Origin: Lacrimispora sphenoides JCM 1415
Lineage (GTDB): Bacteria > Bacillota > Clostridia > Lachnospirales > Lachnospiraceae
Assembly (NCBI RefSeq): GCF_900105615.1
Contig: NZ_LT630003.1
Coordinates: 806,001 to 870,000 of the forward strand
Direction of reading: 5' to 3'
Length of the DNA stretch: 64,000 nt
Of this stretch, positions 20,156-28,094 are shown in pieces. Position numbers and translations under genes: made by a program. Numbering within the stretch: the first letter of the stretch is position 1; each line of letters opens with the position of its first letter. The notes below the pieces were generated by a model. It searched no databases, had not been told where the DNA came from, and saw only the letters and a list, made by a program, of their open reading frames with translations.

Positions 20156-21208
20156 ATGTTTGTGTTTTCAGAAAGTGTTCCTGCAATATTGGTTTTACTG
20201 GTATGGCTTGGGGTGTTTATATCGTTGTTTGCCGCAAATGAATTGAGCCGTCGTTTTAAGTGGGTGGGGTTTGGCTGCTTTGTTGTGCTTCCGGTTGTTT
20301 TAACAGTTTTATGGCTGACGACGTTAAAGGATACTTCTTATATGGACTGGTTTCATCTGGCAAAGGTTTACTCCTCTACGGCGGGGTGTATTGGCTTTTG
20401 GTGTATCCGTCATATCAAAAAGCTTCAGCATAATAAAATTGCGTTGTGTTTCCCGCCGTTAATTCTGGCGATCAATATTCTGGAAGCCTGTATCCGTGAT
20501 TTTGAAGTAAGCCAGTATGTGGCACCGGTTATGGAGTTTATGAACAACCAGGTCCAGTACTATATTGGTGGTTCATGGAATGTCATGAACGGGATTGCAG
20601 GTCTCTTAAATATTGTGACCATTACAGGCTGGTTTGGAATCTGTATTCGAAAGAAGACCAGTAAGGATAAAAGCCAGGATATGCTTTGGCCTGATATGAT
20701 GTGGTTCTGGATTATCGCCTATGATTTATGGAATTTCGCTTATACTTACAACTGCCTTCCGACTCACGCATGGTATTGCGGATTAGCACTTTTACTGGCC
20801 CCCACAATTTGTGCATTTACAGTGGGCAAGGGGGCATGGCTGCAGCATCGTGCCCAGACACTGGCACTGTGGTGTATGTTTGCCCAGACGTTTCCGGTAT
20901 TTCAGGATGCCAGCAGTTTTCTGGTGCATTCCCGATCCAGTAAGGCTATTGCAGAAGCAGCGATACGGGAAGGAATGCTTTCCCCTGACGGGTATACGGT
21001 ATTGACCGGAACAGGAATCCAACCGGTGGCAGGTGTATCACCGGATACTACTTTTTTGTTTGTTATGAGTTTGCTGGCTCTTCTTGCAAATATCGGAGTC
21101 TTTGTCTATATGATTCACAGAATGTATAAGACAAAGAGAAATCCATATACCGGAGAATTATATACGGATCATAAGAAGTATCAGGAGATTAAGGCTTTGG
21201 CGGAGTAA
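20156..21208 (+). CDS. Polytopic membrane protein, DUF5692-like
   Basis: About 350 residues with roughly eight to ten hydrophobic segments and long aromatic stretches (MMWFWIIAYDLWNFAYTYNC). The ATG at 20156 is chosen because AAGGAGG at 20142-20148 gives a 7-base spacing; an upstream in-frame GTG does not fit. I recognise it tentatively as the DUF5692 family, whose function is unknown to me. A 130-base gap with an AGAACGTTCT palindrome (20092-20101) separates it from hypA, so it may have its own promoter. It has no transporter or enzyme motif I can name. Confidence 0.6.
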   Translation: MFVFSESVPAILVLLVWLGVFISLFAANELSRRFKWVGFGCFVVLPVVLTVLWLTTLKDTSYMDWFHLAKVYSSTAGCIGFWCIRHIKKLQHNKIALCFPPLILAINILEACIRDFEVSQYVAPVMEFMNNQVQYYIGGSWNVMNGIAGLLNIVTITGWFGICIRKKTSKDKSQDMLWPDMMWFWIIAYDLWNFAYTYNCLPTHAWYCGLALLLAPTICAFTVGKGAWLQHRAQTLALWCMFAQTFPVFQDASSFLVHSRSSKAIAEAAIREGMLSPDGYTVLTGTGIQPVAGVSPDTTFLFVMSLLALLANIGVFVYMIHRMYKTKRNPYTGELYTDHKKYQEIKALAE

Positions 21209-21281
21209 ATTAACTTCATCAAGTAGGGCGCGGATTGTGAATATCCGTTGGACCGTATAGATGGTTTGTTGTGAAATTTGA

Positions 21282-21349
21282 TATGCTCTCTTCGAGGTTG
21301 ACAAGTGAAATAATAAGAGCTTGTCACTTAGGAGGGAGCATATTTTTGT
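21282..21349. terminator. Long imperfect inverted repeat, probable bidirectional terminator
   Basis: TATGCTC...TTGACAAGTGA is partly mirrored by CTTGTCACTTA...GGGAGCATA around an AT-rich loop, followed by TATTTTTG. It closes the DUF5692-like gene. The rest of 21209-21509 holds a promoter but no gene. Confidence 0.5.
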
Positions 21350-21444
21350 GCCTGTAGATAATTCATCAATTTCCTTTTCTATGGTGTGTGTCTATATCCA
21401 AAAGCTAAGTGATATAATTTATTACTGTAAGCTTGCTGGAAAAA

Positions 21445-21473
21445 TTGAAAGGGCCTTAGGGTGCTGATATAAT
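21445..21473 (+). promoter_or_regulatory. Promoter of the orphan PTS IIB gene
   Basis: TTGAAA (21445-21450) and an extended TGATATAAT -10 (TATAAT 21468-21473) are separated by 17 bp. The start codon follows at 21510 after GGAG. Confidence 0.6.
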
Positions 21474-21509
21474 AGAAATAAAATCAAAGAGAAGAAAAGG
21501 AGCAGAAAT

Positions 21510-21821
21510 ATGAAAAAACTTAAAATAACACTTGCCTGTGCCGGCGGTATGTCAAGCAGTATGCTGTGTAAGAAAATTATCACAGCATCAGAAAAGAAAG
21601 GCTATGCAGGTACAGAGTGCGAAGCCTATTCTGTTCATAGTTTGCAGTCGGCAGCTCCGGGGAGTGATGTAATTTTGCTTGGGCCTCAGGTAGGATATAT
21701 GAAGGATACCATAATGAAAAAGTACCCGGATATTCCTGTTGAGGTTATTTACATGAAAGACTATGGGATGATGAACGGTGAAAAAATATTTAATGACATG
21801 GCAGAAAAGTTTGGTTGGTAA
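21510..21821 (+). CDS. PTS lactose/cellobiose-type IIB component, orphan
   Basis: 103 residues of the IIB-Lac/cellobiose fold with phosphocysteine Cys10 in LACAGGMSSSM and the GPQVGYM motif. Such subunits carry phosphate from IIA to the sugar bound by IIC. No IIA or IIC is adjacent, and it has its own promoter while a second one separates it from the next operon. It either serves a PTS encoded elsewhere or has a regulatory role. Confidence 0.88.
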   Translation: MKKLKITLACAGGMSSSMLCKKIITASEKKGYAGTECEAYSVHSLQSAAPGSDVILLGPQVGYMKDTIMKKYPDIPVEVIYMKDYGMMNGEKIFNDMAEKFGW

Positions 21822-21848
21822 ATTTGGATATTAAATCATTAAAAATTA

Positions 21849-21895
21849 TTGACTTGATGGATAATTGTGCTATAATTTAATTGTTAAACAATTAG
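21849..21895 (+). promoter_or_regulatory. Promoter and palindromic operator of the AtuA/ADP-ribosylglycohydrolase operon
   Basis: TTGACT (21849-21854) and TATAAT (21871-21876) are separated by 16 bp. TAATTGTTAAACAATTA immediately follows, a near-perfect palindrome with the TTGT-N3-ACAA core typical of FadR/GntR operators. The GntR gene at 30321 ends the same gene set and is the obvious candidate to bind here. Confidence 0.7.
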
Positions 21896-21943
21896 ATTAA
21901 TAAACTTATGAGCTTTAATAGTACATTGAATTCTGGAGGTCAT

Positions 21944-23308
21944 ATGAAGAAGGAAATAAAAATACTTGCACCCTGTGGAATCCTTGGTTACGGATATCCC
22001 AAATCCTCTTTTTTAAAAGGAATGTCTTATAAACCGGATGCGATTGTTGTTGATGCGGGAAGTACTGATGCAGGACCGCATAAATTAGGTGCCGGAGTAG
22101 CAATTGTAAGTGAAAAAGCCTGTAAAAAAGACTTGGAAATCATGATTACGGAGGGGGCAAAAGCTGGAATCCCGGTAATCATCGGGTCAGCCGGAGGAAG
22201 CGGGGGAAGAGTTCATGTTGAATGGACCTGGAATATTATAAAAGAAATTCTTAAGGAACAAGCATTGCAATCACAAAAGGTAGCGATCATATGGGCGGAT
22301 ATTCCAAAGGAAGCGGTAAAAGAAAAATTACATAATGGCAAAGTTCAGCCGTTGGGTCTTTCTGTAAAAGAATTGACGGAAGTACGGTTGGAATTAACCA
22401 ATGGTATTGTGGCTCAGATGGGGCATGAACCGATTGTAAAAGCATTAGAATCGGGAGCTGATATCATAATCTGCGGAAGAGCTTATGACCCATCTCCCTT
22501 TGCGGCAGTAGCCGTGTATCACGGATTTCCGCTGAGCTATGGATATCATGCCGGTAAGATTCTTGAGTGTGCAGCCCTTTGTGCCGTACCGGGAACTACG
22601 AAAGACTGCATGCTTGGAACCATAACCGAGGAAGGATTTTTGATTACACCATTATCTGATGATAGAATTTGCACTCCTCTTTCTGTGGCAGCACATACAT
22701 TTTATGAAAAAGATCATCCATATATCCTTCATGGTCCGGGAATAACCTTAAATCTAAAAGATTGTGAATTTAAACAGGTTGATGAAAAGAGTGTATTTGT
22801 AACCGGAAGCAGGATGGAACAATCGAATCCTTACTGTATTAAATTAGAGGGAGCCATGAAAGTTGCCTACAGAACCTTTGTGGTAGCGGGTGTAAGAGAT
22901 TCTCTTATGATATCACGGTTAGAGGAAATAGAGAGACTTGCAGAAGAACAAGTCAGAACTTATTATTCGGATATACCGGAGGAAGATTATACGATTCACT
23001 TTATTAATTATGGAATGAATGGTGTAATGGGAGAGCTGGAACCTTCGAAAGAATTACCCCATGAAGTCGGAATCGTTTTTGAGGTAATTGCAAAGTCCCA
23101 GGAACTTGCTGATGCAGTATGCGGCTCACTCCGATCCAGTTTACTGCATTATGGTTATATCGGAAGAAAATCAACTGCCGGAAATCTGGCTTTCCCATTC
23201 GCGCCAAGTGATATTTCATTTGGTCCAGTATATGAATTTTCTGTTTATCACTTAATGGAAGTGGAAGATAGTTGTCAGATGTTTCCCATTGAATACCCTG
23301 ATATGTAA
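21944..23308 (+). CDS. AtuA-like (DUF1446) family protein
   Basis: About 454 residues resembling the acyclic terpene utilisation AtuA / DUF1446 family: an N-terminal region with DAGSTDAGPHKLG and GSAGGSGGRVHVEW, then GADIIICGRAYDPSPFA. The ATG at 21944 follows GGAGG; the upstream in-frame ATG at 21908 has no ribosome site. Biochemistry of this family is poorly known to me; in terpene degraders it sits beside acyl-CoA enzymes, but here its neighbours are an ABC importer and ADP-ribosylglycohydrolases, so a different substrate is likely. First gene of the operon, followed by its usual partner, a DUF4387-like protein. Confidence 0.8.
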   Translation: MKKEIKILAPCGILGYGYPKSSFLKGMSYKPDAIVVDAGSTDAGPHKLGAGVAIVSEKACKKDLEIMITEGAKAGIPVIIGSAGGSGGRVHVEWTWNIIKEILKEQALQSQKVAIIWADIPKEAVKEKLHNGKVQPLGLSVKELTEVRLELTNGIVAQMGHEPIVKALESGADIIICGRAYDPSPFAAVAVYHGFPLSYGYHAGKILECAALCAVPGTTKDCMLGTITEEGFLITPLSDDRICTPLSVAAHTFYEKDHPYILHGPGITLNLKDCEFKQVDEKSVFVTGSRMEQSNPYCIKLEGAMKVAYRTFVVAGVRDSLMISRLEEIERLAEEQVRTYYSDIPEEDYTIHFINYGMNGVMGELEPSKELPHEVGIVFEVIAKSQELADAVCGSLRSSLLHYGYIGRKSTAGNLAFPFAPSDISFGPVYEFSVYHLMEVEDSCQMFPIEYPDM

Positions 23309-23327
23309 TGGAAAGGAGGAGATAAAA

Positions 23328-23648
23328 ATGGCGGAATGCAGTTTATATGATTGTGCGAAAGTAATACGTTCAAAGAACAGTGGACCTTTCGAGATTACTC
23401 TGGATGTTCTTTTTGATGATCCGGTCATATATCAAAAAATAAAAGACAGTAATATTATTAATAAAACTACGGTTTGCAATCTATACCGGTTGACTGAGGA
23501 TAAAATCACGCAAATTGTTTTTTATGACAAGGCATTGGGGTTTAAGATTACATTTGCGAGAAAAATATCATCAGGTACTTGTTACGATACCGATGTTTAT
23601 GGGGCACAACAACATGCACCTTTAAGTGAATTAATAGTCAGCATTTAG
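23328..23648 (+). CDS. DUF4387-like small protein, AtuA partner
   Basis: 106 residues from the ATG at 23328, 8 bases after AAGGAGGAG; the frame extends upstream into the AtuA-like gene without a ribosome site. The sequence (ECSLYDCAKVIRSKNSGPFEITLDVLF) matches what I know as DUF4387, which regularly accompanies DUF1446 proteins and is sometimes fused to them. The two probably form one enzyme complex. Function unknown. Confidence 0.75.
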   Translation: MAECSLYDCAKVIRSKNSGPFEITLDVLFDDPVIYQKIKDSNIINKTTVCNLYRLTEDKITQIVFYDKALGFKITFARKISSGTCYDTDVYGAQQHAPLSELIVSI

Positions 23649-23665
23649 AAAGGGAGTGTCGGGTG

Positions 23666-24586
23666 ATGGCAAAACAAAAAGCCGGGGGGGCACAATCAAA
23701 GTTAAAGCGCATCTGGCGGGACAGGTTATTATATCTTACCTTACTGCCCACTTTAATATATTTCTTTGTATTCCATGTGATTCCGATCATTGGTATGAAA
23801 TTGGCCTTTTATGATTACCGGATTAAAGGTGATAATGTATTTGTAGGATTTACATATTTTAAAAAGTTATTTTCGACTCCGGTATTTTTTCAGATACTGG
23901 AAAACACTTTGATTATCAGTGCGATGAAGATATTCCTGTTTTTTCCGATGCCTATCATTTTTGCAATTATGTTAAATGAATTCAAGGCAGGTCCTTTTCG
24001 AAAGAGCGTACAGGTGATTTCTTATCTGCCGCATTTCCTTTCCTGGGTTGTAATTGCGGGAATATGGTTTGAATTTTTATCCCCTTCTACCGGGATTTTA
24101 AACAGCGTTTTGACCGGTTTAGGTTTTGAAAAAGTAAATTTGTTAACAAGCAAAGGTTCAATAAGATGGGTTCTGCTGGCATCAGAATCCTGGAGATCCA
24201 TTGGGTGGGATTCTATTGTATATCTAACGGCAATCATGGGGATTGACCCAACTCTATATGAAGCTGCAAAAATAGATGGGGCTAACCGTTTTCAGATTGT
24301 TGGAAGTATCGTTTTACCGGCTTTGGCTGTAACAATGGTTACTGTTTTAATTCTGAATATCGGTTTCTTTATGAATGCAGGTCTGGATCAGGTGCTGAAC
24401 TTTACCAATGCTGCAGTTAATTCTAAGATTGATATCATAGACACCTATGTTTATCGGATTGGTCTGCAAAATTCCCAGTATTCCCTGGCAACAGCAGCCA
24501 ATCTATTTAAAGGTGTAATCGGTACACTCTTAATTGTTTCTACCCATCTGTTTTCTAAAAAGCTGACTGGTAAGGGTGCATGGTAG
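23666..24586 (+). CDS. ABC importer permease, LplB type
   Basis: About 306 residues with six transmembrane segments, an LplB-like N-terminus (LTLLPTLIYFFVFHVIPIIG) and an EAA loop (EAAKIDGANRFQIV). The start is the ATG at 23666, with GGGAG 10 bases upstream. LplB-type systems import complex glycans or modified sugars. It overlaps the ribosome-site region of the next permease. Confidence 0.9.
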   Translation: MAKQKAGGAQSKLKRIWRDRLLYLTLLPTLIYFFVFHVIPIIGMKLAFYDYRIKGDNVFVGFTYFKKLFSTPVFFQILENTLIISAMKIFLFFPMPIIFAIMLNEFKAGPFRKSVQVISYLPHFLSWVVIAGIWFEFLSPSTGILNSVLTGLGFEKVNLLTSKGSIRWVLLASESWRSIGWDSIVYLTAIMGIDPTLYEAAKIDGANRFQIVGSIVLPALAVTMVTVLILNIGFFMNAGLDQVLNFTNAAVNSKIDIIDTYVYRIGLQNSQYSLATAANLFKGVIGTLLIVSTHLFSKKLTGKGAW

Positions 24587-24596
24587 GAGGAAAAGT

Positions 24597-25484
24597 ATGA
24601 AAAGAAGAAAGAAAATATCAATTGGTAAACTTCTATGCGGCTTTATTATGATGCTATTAGCTTTATGTATGTTAGTTCCATTATTGAATATCCTGGCAAG
24701 ATCTCTTTCACAACCGGATTTAGTTCATGGCCTGAAAGGATTTGATATACTGCCCAAAGGATTTTCCACGGTTAATTATCAGGTTATTTTAGGACAGCCT
24801 ATTGTAATCAGAAGTATACTGAACTCATTATTTATTACGGTTGCCGGCGTGTGTTTAAATATTATATTGACATCCAGTGCGGCTTATGTTTTAACAAGGC
24901 CGGGCCTGGTTGGTAAAAAGGTCTTTATGTACTTCTTTATTATTATGATGATATTTGAGCCGGGTATTGTACAGGAATATTTTTTGATGAAAAATATTCA
25001 TTTATTGGATAATCTGTTTTCCATGGTTATTTACAGAAGTGTAAATGTCTATTATCTGATTATATTAATGAGATTTATGGAAGAGGTTCCGGCTTCCATT
25101 CAGGAAGCTGCAAGAATTGATGGAGCTGGGCATTATAACATCTTATTTAAGATCATGATTCCTTTATGCAGAATCCCATTAATTACGGTAGGAATGTTTT
25201 ATGCGGTGTTCCGCTGGAATGAATTTTTTAAATCCAGTATCTTTCTGACCAGCAAAAATCATACTGTTTTGCAGGTGCTTTTAAGACAATTTGTTGTTAA
25301 TTCAGATTCACAGGTAATTGTCGGTGCATCCAATATTTTAGCGAATAATAATATTGCGCAATTGGATAACGCTTCCTTAAAAGCTGCAACCATTGTAGTA
25401 GCTGTTGTACCAATTTTATTATTATATCCTATTATTCTTAAATACTATACGAATGGTGTTATGTCAGGAGGTGTGAAAGAGTAG
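24597..25484 (+). CDS. ABC importer permease, LplC type
   Basis: About 295 residues with six transmembrane segments, an EAA loop (EAARIDGAGHYNILF) and the GVMSGGVKE tail. The ATG at 24597 follows GGAGG; an in-frame GTG at 24576 lies inside the previous gene and is disfavoured. It forms the translocation channel with the LplB-type partner; no ATPase gene is nearby. Confidence 0.9.
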   Translation: MKRRKKISIGKLLCGFIMMLLALCMLVPLLNILARSLSQPDLVHGLKGFDILPKGFSTVNYQVILGQPIVIRSILNSLFITVAGVCLNIILTSSAAYVLTRPGLVGKKVFMYFFIIMMIFEPGIVQEYFLMKNIHLLDNLFSMVIYRSVNVYYLIILMRFMEEVPASIQEAARIDGAGHYNILFKIMIPLCRIPLITVGMFYAVFRWNEFFKSSIFLTSKNHTVLQVLLRQFVVNSDSQVIVGASNILANNNIAQLDNASLKAATIVVAVVPILLLYPIILKYYTNGVMSGGVKE

Positions 25485-25546
25485 ATAATCGTTTGCTTTG
25501 CGGGAAGGCATAAAAAAAATTATATTGATTATATGGAGGGCATGCA

Positions 25547-27022
25547 ATGAAAAAAACAATTTCATATTTATTAGTTATGGGAATGGCAATACTGTCCCTG
25601 GCTGGCTGCGGAAAAAAGATTGATTCCGGTTCCAATGTACAGAGCATACAGGACAGCACGAATGATTCATCATCTGTAACAATTAAGGCAGTAATAAAGG
25701 ATTTATCAGCAGATGATGAAGTTTCCGTAAAATTTCTGGAGGCAGTAAGCAGCGGTGTCTCAAAAGAGCTTGGCCGGGAAGTACATATTGAACTGGCACC
25801 GATCTCTGATGGTACTTATTCAGAAAGTATGAGTCTGCTGCTTCAAAGCGGTGAAATTCCGGATCTGATGTATTTCCAGGGCGGCGATTATCAATTTGCC
25901 ATTACCCAGGGAATCTTGGAAGACTTGACCCAATATGTCAATAATTCAACGAATGTTAAAGCATTAATGCAGCCATTTAACAAGGAAAGATTAGCGAACT
26001 ATCCATATCTTTTATGGTTGTCACCGGATAGAATAAAGGTTCCGGTTGTGAGACAAGACTGGTTTGATGCAGCAAAATCAAGTAAGGCACTTTTGGATAA
26101 TCCTTCTACAGACAATTATAAAGCATTCTTCCAGGAATTAAAAGAGAACAACAATTTAAAAGCAGCATTTACTGTACCCGGAGATATATCTGAGCTGGAT
26201 ACCGTATTTAACCTGGCCTTTGGGGTTAAGGCAACCTGGATAAAAGAAGGTGAAAAGTTTGTTTACAGTAAAGTTACAAATGCAGAAAAAGAAAAATTGG
26301 CATTTTATGCAGAGCTTTATAAAGAGGGCTTATTGGATAATGAATGGCTGACAAAAAAATGGGATACAAAAGAAAGTGCCTTTTATAATGGCGAAGTTGG
26401 AGTTGTGAGCGGAACCCAAGGCAGTGTCGTTAATGTTTACAATAATAAGATGGTAATACAAAATGGGGAAAATGCTAAGCTGGTTATTCTTCCGCCGGCA
26501 AAAGGTGCAGCACAAGGGTATACTCCAGGTGATGTCAGTAAGGAATCCCGCGGCTGGGCAATCAGCAAATATTCGGATAATAAGGATGTCGCTTTTGCAG
26601 TCTTAGAGTATATGGCCGGTAAGGAAGGTCAGCTTCTCGATAAATTGGGTTACGAAGGTGAAGAATACAATATAGAGAATAATGAAATTGTATTAACCGA
26701 TAAAATATCGGAATGGTGGCCTCGTTTCCATGAATCAATTGCAAATTTTGATGCGCCCATATCAAGTAAGACTCCGTATTTCAGCGAAGCAGCCCTTAAA
26801 TCTTTAGATATGGTCAATACCTATTCTTCTTTTGACAATGCATTTGTTATACCGGATGAATATGCAACGAACTGGGATGCAAGTCAGGCACTTTACATAG
26901 AATTTGCAGCGGATGTAATAAGCGGTAACCGTTCCATTGATGATTTCGATCAATTTGTTGCAGATTGGAATGCGTTAGGCGGAGCAGAAATTACTGAATA
27001 TGCGAACACGATATTGAAATAA
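25547..27022 (+). CDS. ABC importer solute-binding lipoprotein, LplA type
   Basis: 491 residues with a signal peptide and lipobox SLAGC at Cys21, then a mature binding domain. In LplABC-type operons the binding protein follows the permeases, as here. Ribosome site TGGAGGG precedes the ATG. The ligand is unknown; the two ADP-ribosylglycohydrolase-family proteins encoded next suggest an N- or O-ribosylated or otherwise nucleoside-like glycoside (inference). Confidence 0.9.
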   Translation: MKKTISYLLVMGMAILSLAGCGKKIDSGSNVQSIQDSTNDSSSVTIKAVIKDLSADDEVSVKFLEAVSSGVSKELGREVHIELAPISDGTYSESMSLLLQSGEIPDLMYFQGGDYQFAITQGILEDLTQYVNNSTNVKALMQPFNKERLANYPYLLWLSPDRIKVPVVRQDWFDAAKSSKALLDNPSTDNYKAFFQELKENNNLKAAFTVPGDISELDTVFNLAFGVKATWIKEGEKFVYSKVTNAEKEKLAFYAELYKEGLLDNEWLTKKWDTKESAFYNGEVGVVSGTQGSVVNVYNNKMVIQNGENAKLVILPPAKGAAQGYTPGDVSKESRGWAISKYSDNKDVAFAVLEYMAGKEGQLLDKLGYEGEEYNIENNEIVLTDKISEWWPRFHESIANFDAPISSKTPYFSEAALKSLDMVNTYSSFDNAFVIPDEYATNWDASQALYIEFAADVISGNRSIDDFDQFVADWNALGGAEITEYANTILK

Positions 27023-27042
27023 TCAAGAGAAGAAAGGAACGT

Positions 27043-28032
27043 ATGATGTTAACAAGAGAATATCTGATTCAAAATAAAGAAGTTGCACTGGATAAAGCAA
27101 TCGGTTCACTCGGTGGTTTAGCGATCGGTGACTCCTTCGGGGATGCTGCAAGAAGCCCGGAAAACCAAAGAGATTATGGAATAACTACAGATTTTAATAA
27201 GGGTTCTTCCTGGAGTACGGACGATACGGAATTTGCCCTTTTGACGGCTGAAACTATGATTGAAGCCGGCGGTGATTTTACCTCAGAAGATGTAGTAAAT
27301 ATGTGGTTAAGACATGTGGCAACAGAAGATGAGCTGAAACGTGGCGGTGTCAGCGAAGTGGAAGCATGCAATAATCTGCGGAGAGGCATGCGTCCGCCAG
27401 AATCAGGAAGATTCAATGCTTACTATTTAAGCGATGGCGCTGCGATGAGAAGCGGCCCGATTGGTATCCTATGTGCAGGTGATCCGGAAAGAGCAGCCAG
27501 ACTGGCGGAAATTGATGCCAGCGTAAGCCATCATATGGATGGTGTCTGGGGAGCACAGGCCGTTGCTGTTGCAGTATCCTTGGCAATGGTTGATGCTTCC
27601 ATGGACGAAATATTAGATGCTGTTTTAAAAACAGCACCGGAAGGGTCCTGGTTCAGGGAAACATTATTACGTGCCTTTAAAATTGTAGAGGATGCAAAAG
27701 GTGATATTGCAGATGCCTGGATGCCATTGCATTATGAATTATTCTCCACACACCGTTCTACGGTGGCGGAGGCGCTTCCGGAAGTATTTGGGTGCTTAAA
27801 ATTAGAGCATGGCAGTTTTAAGTCAGGTTTGATTCTCGCCGGCAATTTTGGACGGGATGCAGATACCATTGGAGCTGTAGCAGGGGCTGTTCTTGGAGCA
27901 AAATATGGTGCAAAAGGCATACCAGAGAAGTGGCTGCAAAAAACCAGATATCCATCCGGAACCTGTTTAGGCTTTACAAAAGGAATTGATATCTTTGACC
28001 GCGCAGCCAAATTAGCAGCCTTAATTAAATAA
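27043..28032 (+). CDS. ADP-ribosylglycohydrolase-family protein (DraG-like)
   Basis: 329 residues of the all-helical ADP-ribosylglycohydrolase fold. The bi-metal motifs are intact: STDDTE at residues 58-63 and GRDADTIG with Asp272/Asp274, plus SVSHHMDG in between. Family members cleave N- or O-glycosidic bonds to ADP-ribose, but many bacterial members sit in sugar operons and probably act on small ribosyl or glycosyl compounds. Its position directly after a solute-binding protein argues for a catabolic hydrolase rather than a toxin-reversal enzyme. Confidence 0.88.
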   Translation: MMLTREYLIQNKEVALDKAIGSLGGLAIGDSFGDAARSPENQRDYGITTDFNKGSSWSTDDTEFALLTAETMIEAGGDFTSEDVVNMWLRHVATEDELKRGGVSEVEACNNLRRGMRPPESGRFNAYYLSDGAAMRSGPIGILCAGDPERAARLAEIDASVSHHMDGVWGAQAVAVAVSLAMVDASMDEILDAVLKTAPEGSWFRETLLRAFKIVEDAKGDIADAWMPLHYELFSTHRSTVAEALPEVFGCLKLEHGSFKSGLILAGNFGRDADTIGAVAGAVLGAKYGAKGIPEKWLQKTRYPSGTCLGFTKGIDIFDRAAKLAALIK

Positions 28033-28042
28033 TATCATATGG

Positions 28043-28067
28043 CCTGTCTGTCTGATTGACAGACAGG
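28043..28067 (+). other. Perfect hairpin between the two ADP-ribosylglycohydrolase genes
   Basis: CCTGTCTGTC and GACAGACAGG form a 10-bp perfect stem with a 5-base loop. There is no T-run, so it is a pause, processing or partial attenuation element rather than a strong terminator. Confidence 0.6.
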
Positions 28068-28094
28068 TCATAGTTATCAAAGGAGAATGAGAAT

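Noticed and set aside
21282..21349. Inverted repeat as an insertion-sequence end
   Set aside because: No transposase frame or direct target duplication is present; a terminator fits better.
28043..28067. Hairpin as a CRISPR repeat
   Set aside because: Single copy with no repeat-spacer periodicity; no cas genes in the window.
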